Assembly: GCA_023419055.1 (NCBI GenBank)
Contig: JAEZYO010000327.1
Span: 1-19,128, forward strand
Length of the DNA stretch: 19,128 bases
Direction: 5' to 3'
Origin: Pseudomonadota bacterium
GTDB taxonomy: Bacteria > Myxococcota > Polyangia > Polyangiales > Polyangiaceae
This document shows, one piece after another, positions 1-7,708 of the stretch (positions within the stretch are counted from its first letter, which is position 1; every line of letters begins with the position of its first letter). The notes under the pieces were generated by a model, which ran no database searches, had not been told where the DNA came from, and worked only from the letters and a program-made list of their open reading frames with translations. A program made the position numbers and the translations under genes.

Positions 1-1336
1 GCCCATCGAGCGCCACCGAGATCTCCGCAGACGAAAGCGCCAGCATCGGGAAGCTGCGGCGCCCGTCGAGATCGAGCACGAAGAACGAGGTCCCCTGCCC
101 GCTCTTCAAGATCTTGTATGCCGAGTACGCGCTGCCGGGCACGTCGAAGACCTCGTCGACGGCGACCCCGATCTCCTGCGTGTCGAGGCTCCGGTACGCT
201 TGATCGGCGGTCTTGCCGAGCGCCCAGAAGCCGACAGCGGTGGCTCGGTTGCTGAAGAGCAGCGCGACATCCCCCGACTCGGGGCGATTCGCGATGTCGT
301 CCGTGACGAGCTTGATTCCCGAGAACGCGTAGTCGAAATCGACCTCGGTGACGTTGCTGGTCACCGTGTCGACGAGCTGCGCGGAGCTCGTGGCCGGCAC
401 CACCGCGGCCAGCCGCACCCCGCCGTCCGTGTGGACGTACTCGATGCTCGACGCGGCGCCGCCCACGTCGACGAGGTTGTACGAGACCGAGAAGATTCGA
501 TCCTCTTCGCCCGACTCCGGCGCGTGAAGCTCGAGCACGCCGACGCTCGTGTCGTCGGAGAATCGAACCGCGAACTGAGCGTTGTTCTCGCCGTCACCCG
601 GGTAGTAGACGACCTCCGCCGGCGCGGCCTCGCGCCCGGCCTCGTTCTCCGGAGAGCCCACCGTCACGTGGTGATCGAGGTCGAGCAGATCGACGAGCGC
701 CACGTCGTGTTCGCGCTGCACCAGGAGAAAGCGCCGCTCGCTCCCGTCCGGCATGAGCAGCGGGCGCGTGAAGCTGAGCCGCTGAGGGCGCCCGCCCTTG
801 CTGTCGAGGCTGACCGCGACGGGCTCGCCCACCGTGGTGAGGTCGACGAGGATGAGCTCGTTCGGGTTCGTGACGTAGGCGCCCGAGCTCGCCCCCGAGT
901 CGTAGATGACCGCCCACTCGCCCTGGTCGTCGACGACGAGGCCCGAGAGCGCCTGCGCGAGCTCGTCGTCGCGCACCACGTGCGGCTCGCCCGCGCTGGA
1001 TTCGATGACGGTGAAGCGCGGCTTCTCGTCGTCGGGGTGGCGGCGCGGCGAGACCCCGCGCGACAGCACGAAGAGCTGCGTCCCGTCCTTCGACGCCTGC
1101 ACGCGCGTCACGTCGCGCCCCACGGGCACATAGTGCGCTCGGAGATCGAGATCGCGCGGCGCGCTCAAGAACACCACCCTGTGGAGTGACTGATCCACCA
1201 CGGCGACCGAGCTCGCGAGGCCGACCGTTCCGCCGCTCTGGAACTGCGTGTCCCAATCGCCGGAGCGGTCTCCACAACCCATGAGCAAGAACAACACTGC
1301 GCCCAAGCGCGCGCGCGACCAGAGTCTCGTCGTCAT
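1..1336 (-). CDS. Lipoprotein with beta-propeller-like repeats, partial (C-terminus beyond window)
   Basis: The frame read from an ATG at 1336 stays open to the left edge, giving 445 visible residues and no stop. The N-terminus has Arg residues, a hydrophobic stretch (about residues 11-19) and a lipobox LMGC with Cys21, so a lipid-anchored envelope protein is predicted. The residue after Cys is Gly, not Asp, so inner-membrane retention is not indicated by the E. coli rule. The mature part shows repeated short strands of the type 'VAVVDQS', 'ELILVDL' and 'DVALVDLLDL' separated by acidic turns, as in YVTN/WD-like propellers. The ATG overlaps the stop of the upstream lipoprotein gene by 4 bases (ATGA), which suggests translational coupling in a three-gene operon. 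It lacks the Gly-rich linker of the other two and is more divergent. No specific function is recognised. Confidence 0.8.
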   Translation of the reverse strand, partial: MTTRLWSRARLGAVLFLLMGCGDRSGDWDTQFQSGGTVGLASSVAVVDQSLHRVVFLSAPRDLDLRAHYVPVGRDVTRVQASKDGTQLFVLSRGVSPRRHPDDEKPRFTVIESSAGEPHVVRDDELAQALSGLVVDDQGEWAVIYDSGASSGAYVTNPNELILVDLTTVGEPVAVSLDSKGGRPQRLSFTRPLLMPDGSERRFLLVQREHDVALVDLLDLDHHVTVGSPENEAGREAAPAEVVYYPGDGENNAQFAVRFSDDTSVGVLELHAPESGEEDRIFSVSYNLVDVGGAASSIEYVHTDGGVRLAAVVPATSSAQLVDTVTSNVTEVDFDYAFSGIKLVTDDIANRPESGDVALLFSNRATAVGFWALGKTADQAYRSLDTQEIGVAVDEVFDVPGSAYSAYKILKSGQGTSFFVLDLDGRRSFPMLALSSAEISVALDG

Positions 1337-2931
1337 TGAGTCACTTTCGCTGAAAGCTCGAAACCGGTGAGGGTGTGGGCGTCGCCACTCGAAAGATCCA
1401 CGAAGGTGATGCGGCCCTCGGGGTGAAGCTGCGCGACGAAGGCCTTGCCGCTCCGCAAGACGCCGATCGAAGAAGGCGGGCTCTTGAGCGGGACGAACGT
1501 CTCCGCCAGGTTCTCGAGCTCGACGACGTAGGCGCCGTAGCGGCGGTTCACGTCGTCGCGCGTGGAGAGCAGGGCGTGCTCACCGTCCGCCGCGAACGCC
1601 ATCGAGACCGGCGGCGCGTCGGTCCCGACCACCTTGACGATCCGATCCATCTGCGCGGGCACGACCGCGAACACCCCGGCCTTCGAGCTCCCGGCGGGCG
1701 TCTTCCCGAGCACGATGGCGTGCGCCGCCCCGGGCGCGACGAGCGCCGAAGTGACCGGCGCCTTCACGTCGACCACGCGAGTCACGGCGCTCGCGAAGTC
1801 GCCGTCCGAGACGAGCACCGCCCCGACGTGCGAGTTCTCGAAGGCGGTCGTGTAAAGGACGCTGAAGCTCGAGTCCGCCGAGACCGAGACGCTGCGCAAG
1901 GTCTCGGACGAGAACGACACCTCTTCCGAGAGCGCGCCGTCCTTGGTCGCGGGCAGAGTCACGAGCGCGCCGCCGACGACCGCAGAGAGCGTCTCACCGT
2001 CGCCCGACAGGTCGAGATCGGTGATCGGCGCGCCGAGATCACGCGTGGTGAGCTCCGCGGTCTCCAGATCCACCACACCGAGCTCGGCGCTGCCTTCTAC
2101 CCTGACGAACGCGAGCGCGCCGTCGGGCCTCACGCTCACGTCGCGCGAGCCGGGCTCGGCGATGGGATCTTCCGTGAGCTCGACGAGCGCCGAGACGCGC
2201 GGAGCCTCGTCGAGCTCGATCACCGACAGGCCGGGCTCGGTCACGACGAAGGCGCGCTCCTCGTCGTCCGAGAAGAGCACTCGCGACGGACGGAACCCGA
2301 CGCTGAGCTCGAAGGCTTCCTCACGGTCGAGATCGATCAGCGTCAGATCCTGGAAGCCGAGCGCGGGATCGGGGTCCTCGATGCGTGACGCCTCGGTCCA
2401 GGCGATGGCCCAGCGCCCGCTCTTCGAGATCGCCCAAACGTTGGCGCCTTCGTGCAGCGGCAGCTTGGCGGTGCTCTCGACGGACTCGTCGTCCGCGCGC
2501 AAGAGCGAGGCCTCGCCGCTGCCGGAGTTGATCACGATGGCGCGGTCCACCCCGTCGCGCTCCGGCAGCGCAGCGAGCTCGGTCGGGCCGAGCCCCGCGT
2601 CCGCGAGCCGCACCACGAGCGTCTCCGGATCGATGACCGCGATGCGTCCGCTCTCGGGGTTCGCCGACCAGACGTAGCGCCCGGTCACGACCGGCGCGCG
2701 ATACGCGCTCTCGATCTCTTGTTCGGGAGGCAGCCCTCCGTCCATGCCGCTCCCGGGCTCACCGGACGAGCTGCCGCCGGTGCCCGCGTTGAAAGAGCCG
2801 CCCGTCCCGAAGTTGGGGTCGCCCGTACCGACACCCCCCTCGGCGAGCTCGGCGTCCGAGCCGCAGGCCGTAGCGCCGAGCATCAGCACGAGGCTCGCCG
2901 CTCCGAGCACCGAAATCTCAATTCGACCCAT
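1333..2931 (-). CDS. Lipoprotein with beta-propeller-like domain, paralog of the upstream gene
   Basis: The 532-residue product starts at an ATG (2931) with GAGG six bases upstream. A signal peptide ends in the lipobox ATAC (Cys23), followed by a Gly/Ser-rich linker (about residues 30-65) and a conserved 'PPEQE' block. The rest is repeats such as 'GRIAVIDPETL', 'GLSVIELDE' and 'LGVVDLETAEL', the pattern of a YVTN-type beta-propeller. The C-terminus carries 'HPEGRITFVDL' and 'LTGFEL', both shared with the neighbour at 2918-4672, so the two are tandem duplicates. The start overlaps the upstream stop by 14 bases and its own stop overlaps the next start by 4 bases, so the three genes are probably co-transcribed and coupled. 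Such propellers often bind proteins or sugars, but no catalytic residues are evident. Function unknown; an outer-membrane or surface scaffold is an inference. Confidence 0.88.
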   Translation of the reverse strand: MGRIEISVLGAASLVLMLGATACGSDAELAEGGVGTGDPNFGTGGSFNAGTGGSSSGEPGSGMDGGLPPEQEIESAYRAPVVTGRYVWSANPESGRIAVIDPETLVVRLADAGLGPTELAALPERDGVDRAIVINSGSGEASLLRADDESVESTAKLPLHEGANVWAISKSGRWAIAWTEASRIEDPDPALGFQDLTLIDLDREEAFELSVGFRPSRVLFSDDEERAFVVTEPGLSVIELDEAPRVSALVELTEDPIAEPGSRDVSVRPDGALAFVRVEGSAELGVVDLETAELTTRDLGAPITDLDLSGDGETLSAVVGGALVTLPATKDGALSEEVSFSSETLRSVSVSADSSFSVLYTTAFENSHVGAVLVSDGDFASAVTRVVDVKAPVTSALVAPGAAHAIVLGKTPAGSSKAGVFAVVPAQMDRIVKVVGTDAPPVSMAFAADGEHALLSTRDDVNRRYGAYVVELENLAETFVPLKSPPSSIGVLRSGKAFVAQLHPEGRITFVDLSSGDAHTLTGFELSAKVTQ

Positions 2932-4672
2932 AGTCCACCTCGTCCGCGAGCTCGAAGCCGGTCACGGTGCGCGGACTTCCCGTCGCCAGATCCACGAAGG
3001 TGATCCGCCCTTCCGGGTGACGCTGCGCCACGAAGCCCTTCCCGGTCTCGGCGACGACTCCAGCCGCGAGCGGCACGCTCGGAAGCGCGATCGCGTCGTT
3101 CGAGAGCGCCGGCATGCGGACCACGTGAACGGCGTGCCCCTCGGTACCGTTGGTGACGGTGACGAGCGCGCTCCGGCTCGGGGAAGGAGCGATCGCGATG
3201 CCGGCGGGAGGGGCCTTGGTGGGCACGATTTTCGGCGGGAGCCGCTCCTTCAACGGAACGATGCTGTAACCCCCGGGCATGCTGCTGCCCGCGAGCTGTC
3301 CGAGGAAGGCGATGGCGTGCGCGCCGTCGGGCGCCGGGAAGACCGCCTTCACGGGGGCCTTGGTGACGACCGTGCGGAGAGCCCACTCGCTGGGAGCTCC
3401 GCTCATCGAGACGATCACGAGGTGATCGCTCTCGACCGCGTTCGTGTAGAGCACGCCCACGTCGCCGGTGTCGGCGAGCGCGATGCTGCCGACGCGATCG
3501 CTGATCTCGAGCACCTCGAGTGCTCCAGGGTCGTCCCAAATATCCGGCAGCGCCAGCACGACCAGCAACGAAGTGTCGGAGGGCCCCGAAGGACCTCCCC
3601 CCGCTTCACCGCCAGAAGCACTGACGCTGCCGCCACCCTGTCCCGCAGCGTCGCCGGGTCCACTTTGTCCGGCGACTCCTCCTTCACCACCCCCAGCTTC
3701 ACCACCACCCCCGGCAGAGCCGTCCGGCTCCTCACCCGCCCGCGCGCGAACCACCGCGTACGCTCGGGTCGCGTCGGGCGAGAGGTCGAGATCCGTGACG
3801 GCTCCCGGTAACGACACCTCCGCCTTCTCTCCGCTCACCAAATCGACGAGCTCGAGCAAGCTCGACCCCTCGCGCCGGACGAGCGCCAGCGCGCCGTCGG
3901 GCGTCACGCTCACGTCGCGAGACGACGCGGCTTCGCTCGGGGTCACCCCGAGCGGCACGTCGCGCAGCACCTTCGGCGCGCCGTCACCCGAAAGGGCAAT
4001 CACGCTGATGCTCGCCTCGGACACGACGAACGCTCGCTTCTCGTCGCGGTCGAAGAACACGCGCGAGGGCCGGTAGCCCACGGTCAGGCGCCGGCTCTTC
4101 GGCTCGGATTTTGCGTCGCCGCGCGTGATCACGCTGACGTCCTGGAAGCCCTCGGTTGGGTCCGCCTGCTCCACGATCTGCGCGTTGGTCCACACGACGA
4201 CGCGCTTACCGGACGGCGCCACCTCGAGCGAGTTCGCCCCGTGATGAATCGGCACTGATTGGCTCGTGATCACCCCCGCCGAACCGCGCAGGACGCTCGC
4301 GGTGTTGGTGCCCACGTTGATCACGAGCGCGGCGCCTTCGTCCGGGTTCCCGCTCGCGAGCGGCGCCAAGTAGGTGGGGGCGAGCTCCGCCTCACCGGTG
4401 GTGATGTTCAGGGTTTCGGCGTCGATCAGCGCGACTTTTCCGGTGTCGGGGTTGGCCGTCCAGATCCAGCGACCGCTCACCACCGGCTCGCGAAACGTCT
4501 CTTCGAGCTCTTGCTCGGGAGGCAGACCGCCGCTGCCACCGCTACCACCAGTGCCAGCGCCGTTGCTCGCGGCGCCGCTGCCTAGCCCAGGGCTGCTCGC
4601 CAGGTCCGGCTGCGCGCTCATCGAACACGCGATGACCCATCCAACCACGACCACTGGCAGGTACCGCCGCAC
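2918..4672 (-). CDS. Lipoprotein with beta-propeller-like domain and internal Gly-rich insertion
   Basis: I chose the GTG at 4672 because GGAGG lies four bases upstream and it gives a compact signal peptide (MRRYLPVVVVGWVIAC) with Cys16 as lipidation site; a TTG at 4699 would add nine residues. The product has 584 residues. A Gly/Ser linker (about residues 25-50) leads to 'LPPEQELEE' and then repeats such as 'GRWIWTANPDTGKVALID', matching the gene at 1333-2931 along its length. A 54-residue Gly/Ser-rich block (residues 313-366) interrupts the propeller where the paralog has only a short loop. This is the first gene of the three-gene lipoprotein unit, so its promoter should lie in 4673-4790. 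Function is unknown; a structural or binding role at the cell surface is inferred. Confidence 0.87.
   Translation of the reverse strand: MRRYLPVVVVGWVIACSMSAQPDLASSPGLGSGAASNGAGTGGSGGSGGLPPEQELEETFREPVVSGRWIWTANPDTGKVALIDAETLNITTGEAELAPTYLAPLASGNPDEGAALVINVGTNTASVLRGSAGVITSQSVPIHHGANSLEVAPSGKRVVVWTNAQIVEQADPTEGFQDVSVITRGDAKSEPKSRRLTVGYRPSRVFFDRDEKRAFVVSEASISVIALSGDGAPKVLRDVPLGVTPSEAASSRDVSVTPDGALALVRREGSSLLELVDLVSGEKAEVSLPGAVTDLDLSPDATRAYAVVRARAGEEPDGSAGGGGEAGGGEGGVAGQSGPGDAAGQGGGSVSASGGEAGGGPSGPSDTSLLVVLALPDIWDDPGALEVLEISDRVGSIALADTGDVGVLYTNAVESDHLVIVSMSGAPSEWALRTVVTKAPVKAVFPAPDGAHAIAFLGQLAGSSMPGGYSIVPLKERLPPKIVPTKAPPAGIAIAPSPSRSALVTVTNGTEGHAVHVVRMPALSNDAIALPSVPLAAGVVAETGKGFVAQRHPEGRITFVDLATGSPRTVTGFELADEVDYGSN
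3575..3736 (-). repeat. Gly-rich low-complexity coding insertion with short direct repeats
   Basis: This 162-base in-frame block encodes about 54 residues, mostly Gly with Ser, Glu and Ala. On the plus strand the 10-mer CTTCACCACC occurs at 3682-3691 and again at 3697-3706, a 15-base (five-codon) period, with a one-mismatch copy (CTTCACCGCC) at 3604-3613. The paralogous gene lacks the block. Growth by slippage or unequal exchange of short repeats is the likely origin. Confidence 0.75.
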
Positions 4673-4789
4673 GTAACCTCCAGCCGTGCGGTAAAGCAAG
4701 CTACGGGCCAGTTCGATTTCGGCCGCAACTTCACAATCGCGGTCGCCTCGTCAGCACCGATGGGTGACAACGGTGTCGCGGTAGTGCCA

Positions 4790-4830
4790 GCGAAGAGGTC
4801 TCTCGTTGCCTTCGACGAGAGACCCTTCGC
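4790..4830. other. Long near-perfect hairpin, possible terminator or processing site
   Basis: GCGAAG (4790-4795) pairs with CTTCGC (4825-4830), and GGTCTCTCGT (4797-4806) pairs with ACGAGAGACC (4815-4824). This gives a 16-bp stem with one bulged A (4796) and an 8-base loop. Neither strand has a T-tract after it, so it is not a textbook intrinsic terminator. It sits downstream of the minus-strand remnant at 4874-5162 and about 118 bases upstream of the lipoprotein operon start, so it could insulate that operon. Confidence 0.6.
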
Positions 4831-4873
4831 GCCGATTCAGTCGAGTTTCAGGATGAGATCTCGAGTGACGAGC

Positions 4874-5162
4874 TCAATAGGAGAGCGCCTCTGACCACGT
4901 AGTCACGGTCCACTGCGTGTCGAACAGGTTCTCGATCGACGGCTCGGCCGCGCCGCGGCTCGCGCCATGGCCTTCGGATCTCGATCTCGTCGCTGCGCGG
5001 GATGTCCGCCATGAAGCAGGTGTTGGCGTGCGCGAGGCTGAGCGAGAGGTGGAACTGAACCTCGTGCAGATTGAGCGACCGAATCTGCGTCGGGTCCCCC
5101 TCCGACGCGTCGGCGGCCCCGTTCGCCAACGCTGCATAAATGCCGCCCGGCGGGATCGTCAC
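4874..5162 (-). pseudogene. Probable frameshifted remnant of a small unknown gene
   Basis: From a GTG at 5162 (GGAG nine bases upstream) the frame encodes protein-like sequence ('IPPGGIYAALANGAADASEG', 'NLHEVQFHLSLSLAHANTCF') with G/C-rich third positions. Near 4970-4980 that signal moves to the next frame, which continues 'AEPSIENLFDTQWTVTTWSE' and stops at 4874. The original frame stays open to 4848 but there becomes Arg-rich with poor third-position bias. The interval length is one base off a multiple of three, as expected for a single-base indel. A further shift further upstream is possible, because a signal-peptide-like stretch ('TLFRVVLAVWSSLGARA') lies in a third frame just before. I do not recognise the family. 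A sequencing error in an intact gene of about 96 residues is the main alternative. Confidence 0.4.
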
Positions 5163-5296
5163 CGGCTCGGGCTCCGAGCGACGACCAGACCGCAAGCACG
5201 ACCCTGAACAACGTTCTTCGATTGATCGATGGACGCGAGTTCCGCGTGCGCGCGCCTGCACGCCGGCCCGTTGCGAAGGAGGTCGAAGGTGCCCTT

Positions 5297-6526
5297 TTAC
5301 GGCGCGGTGATGCCGGGCTTGTTTTGTTTGGCGAAGTACGCGCGCAGCACTTCACGCGCGAGCTGCGGAGCCTTGATTTGCCAGGTCGGCGTGTTGACCA
5401 CGAGAGTGCTGAACGCGACCTCGGGCGCTTCCGCCGGAGCAAAGCCGACGAACCACGTGTAGTGACGGTTGTTCTTGTGATCGGTCAGCGTGCCGGTCTT
5501 TCCCGCAACCTCTACGCCGGGCAGAAACGCCTTCCCCCGTTCGTCGTGGAAGCTCTTGTACGCCGAGCCGTTCGAGACCGTCTGCAGCATCATGCGCGAC
5601 ACCTCTGCCGCGGTCTCGGGCTTGATCGCCCGCCTGACGACGCGAGGCGGACCGTCGTCGGTCCAGAGAACGTCTTTGCCCTTCGACACGTTGCGGATGA
5701 TGCGAGGCTCCAACGTGACGCCGCCGTTCGCGAACGTTTGAGCGAGAGACGCGGCCGCGAGCGGAGAGAGCGTGGTGTTCCAGAAGCCCGCGGAGGTGCG
5801 CGCGAACTCGAGCGGATCCTGCGGGATGCTGATCTGCGTCGGCTGGTTCGGCACCGCGAAGGGCACCGGCGATCCGAACCCGAACGCGCCGCCCGCCTGG
5901 GTCAAGTCCTCGGGGGTGAGGTGCTTCTTCGCGAGCTTGCCGAAGACGACGTTGAGGCTCCGCCCCATCGCGATGCCGAGCGTGGCGCACCACTTGTCGC
6001 GACGTGGATCGTCCTCGAGCTCGTCGGGCTCGATGCGGCTCTTGCCGCCGTGGTAGCACTGCTCGGTCTCCGAGCTGAGACCGGCTTGCTCGACGAGCGC
6101 GGCTCCGGTGACGACCTTGAAGATGCTCGCCGCGGGCGCGCCGGCGCGCACGTTGACGTCGAACTTCTCACCTTCGTTCACGTAGCTCGCGTACGCGAGC
6201 ACCCGGCCCGTCTTCACGTCGAGCATCACGACCCCGCCTTCCGGGATCCGGTACCGCTGCATTTGAGCCCGGGCCGCCCGCTGCACGACCGGATCGAGGG
6301 TAAGCTCCGCGGTCCGGCCGTCCGAGAGGGGAGCCGTCACCCGCTGCGGGCGGACATCGAGACGAAGGAGGTCGAGCCCGTCGAGCTTGGGAGGCTCGGG
6401 TTCCTTCGGGCGTGCGAGCTTGTGCAAGGGCGTATCGAGGTCGATTCGTCCCTGCACGACGGGCACGAGCGCGAAAATCGCGCCTGCGGCGGCGCCGACT
6501 CCGATCCACCTGCTCCAGGGTCGCAT
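5297..6526 (-). CDS. Penicillin-binding protein, single transpeptidase domain
   Basis: The 409-residue product has one N-terminal membrane segment (about residues 8-25) and a periplasmic transpeptidase domain starting around residue 75 ('LTLDPVVQRAAR', 'GGVVMLDVKTGRVLAYAS'). All three motifs of the penicillin-binding acyl-serine family are present: S134-I-F-K137 (nucleophile Ser134), S190-L-N192 and K343-T-G345. It should cross-link peptidoglycan. It lacks both the glycosyltransferase domain of class A enzymes and the long N-terminal pedestal of typical class B enzymes, so it is short. Cys157 and Cys180 flank a charged loop before the SLN motif and could form a disulfide. The ATG at 6526 has no strong ribosome site; an upstream ATG in another frame (6533) is not used. 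The gene is divergent from phoH with about 130 bases between them. Confidence 0.93.
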   Translation of the reverse strand: MRPWSRWIGVGAAAGAIFALVPVVQGRIDLDTPLHKLARPKEPEPPKLDGLDLLRLDVRPQRVTAPLSDGRTAELTLDPVVQRAARAQMQRYRIPEGGVVMLDVKTGRVLAYASYVNEGEKFDVNVRAGAPAASIFKVVTGAALVEQAGLSSETEQCYHGGKSRIEPDELEDDPRRDKWCATLGIAMGRSLNVVFGKLAKKHLTPEDLTQAGGAFGFGSPVPFAVPNQPTQISIPQDPLEFARTSAGFWNTTLSPLAAASLAQTFANGGVTLEPRIIRNVSKGKDVLWTDDGPPRVVRRAIKPETAAEVSRMMLQTVSNGSAYKSFHDERGKAFLPGVEVAGKTGTLTDHKNNRHYTWFVGFAPAEAPEVAFSTLVVNTPTWQIKAPQLAREVLRAYFAKQNKPGITAP

Positions 6527-6655
6527 GGCTCATGGGGAGTTATCGGGACAGGCCCGCCTGGGCCAAGAAAGGCGAAGCCTCCATGTCTGACTCGTTCTAT
6601 GCTTCAGGTGAACGGCCAGAGGGCCGCCCAGGAGGTCCGAACCATCACCCGCCCA

Positions 6656-7672
6656 ATGAGCCAACCGAGTTTCTCCGCCAACCTCGAGGTGGAAAGCACT
6701 CAGGTGTTGATGGCCCTCTCCGGACCGCAAAATGCGCTGCTTATCGAAGTCGCTCGCCAGAGCGGCTGCGAGGTGAGCCTGCGCGGCAACACCATCTATC
6801 TCACGGGTGACGAGGGGGACGTGCGCGTGGCGCACCGCTTCCTGCGTGACGCCGCGGTCCTCGTCAGCAAGGGCTTCGAGATCAGCACCAACGACGTGGC
6901 GGTCAACGTGCGCGCCCTGCGCTCCGACCCGAACCGCTCCCTCGGCGACATCGTCGACGAGCCGGTGCTGGTCACGCCGCGCAAGCGCGCCATCGTCCCG
7001 AAAACCTCGGCGCAGCGCGCGTACGTCGAGGCGATCAAGACTCATGATCTGACCTTCGGTATCGGGCCGGCCGGCACCGGAAAGACCTACCTTGCCATGG
7101 CCATGGCCGCCGCGTCGCTCCTCAACAAGCGGGTGAAGCGCATCATCCTCGCTCGCCCGGCGGTCGAGGCGGGAGAGAAGCTCGGCTTCTTGCCGGGCGA
7201 TCTGGCCGAGAAGGTAAACCCGTACCTTCGCCCGCTCTACGACGCCATGCACGACATGATGGACTTCGAGAAGGTCGAGCAGCTCCGCGAGCGCGGCCAG
7301 ATCGAGGTCGCGCCGCTCGCGTTCATGCGCGGGCGCACGCTGAACGACTCCTTCGTGATCCTCGACGAGGCGCAGAACGCGACCAGCGAGCAGATGCGCA
7401 TGTTCCTCACGCGCCTCGGCTACGGCAGCAAGGCGGTGGTCACGGGCGACGTCACGCAGACCGACTTGCCGCAGGGCGCGCGCAGCGGCTTGCGCGAGGC
7501 GCGCCAGCTGCTCGAGCACATCGAGGGCATCGCGATCTGCGAGTTTTCCGACGCGGACGTCGTTCGCCACCCGCTGGTACAGAAGATCATCGTGGCGTAC
7601 GAGCAGCGCGATCGGACGGACGCGGCCCGCCGTGCCGCTCGTGACGCTCCGAACGGCGAACGACCTACTTGA
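6656..7672 (+). CDS. phoH: PhoH family ATPase
   Basis: The 338-residue product carries the Walker A motif GPAGTGKT (137-144), Walker B FVILDE (233-238) and the PhoH-type segment 'VVTGDVTQTDLPQG' (261-274). The N-terminal part (about 1-80) looks like the small RNA-binding-like domain of the YbeZ branch. The family couples ATP hydrolysis to RNA metabolism and in many bacteria works with the endonuclease YbeY. The start is uncertain: the ATG at 6656 gives a family-like N-terminus, but an in-frame ATG at 6599 would add 19 residues, and GGAGGT at 6631-6636 is too far from 6656 to be convincing. The open frame extends much further upstream, but that part is antisense to the PBP gene and is not real. 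The next gene starts 36 bases after the stop, suggesting an operon. Confidence 0.93.
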   Translation: MSQPSFSANLEVESTQVLMALSGPQNALLIEVARQSGCEVSLRGNTIYLTGDEGDVRVAHRFLRDAAVLVSKGFEISTNDVAVNVRALRSDPNRSLGDIVDEPVLVTPRKRAIVPKTSAQRAYVEAIKTHDLTFGIGPAGTGKTYLAMAMAAASLLNKRVKRIILARPAVEAGEKLGFLPGDLAEKVNPYLRPLYDAMHDMMDFEKVEQLRERGQIEVAPLAFMRGRTLNDSFVILDEAQNATSEQMRMFLTRLGYGSKAVVTGDVTQTDLPQGARSGLREARQLLEHIEGIAICEFSDADVVRHPLVQKIIVAYEQRDRTDAARRAARDAPNGERPT

Positions 7673-7708
7673 GGTGACGGCAGTCCGCCGGCACTCGCGG
7701 GATCCTTC

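Larger units (their letters stand above)
4673..5296. other. Region without an intact gene between lipoprotein operon and PBP gene
   Basis: This stretch of more than 600 bases holds the upstream region of the lipoprotein operon (4673-4789), the strong hairpin at 4790-4830, the frameshifted remnant (4874-5162), and a short stem GCGTGC/GCACGC (5244-5249 with 5258-5263) downstream of the PBP stop that could aid termination on the minus strand. No promoter could be assigned with confidence. Confidence 0.6.

Noticed and set aside
200..1189. Plus-strand open frame of 329 residues opposite the partial lipoprotein gene
   Set aside because: The minus-strand frame from 1336 has a signal peptide, lipobox and propeller-like repeats; the plus frame is Arg/Asp/Val-rich shadow sequence.
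5222..6655. Long plus-strand open frame continuous with phoH that would give an 816-residue protein
   Set aside because: The upstream portion lies antisense to the PBP gene, which has all catalytic motifs; PhoH homology begins only near 6656.
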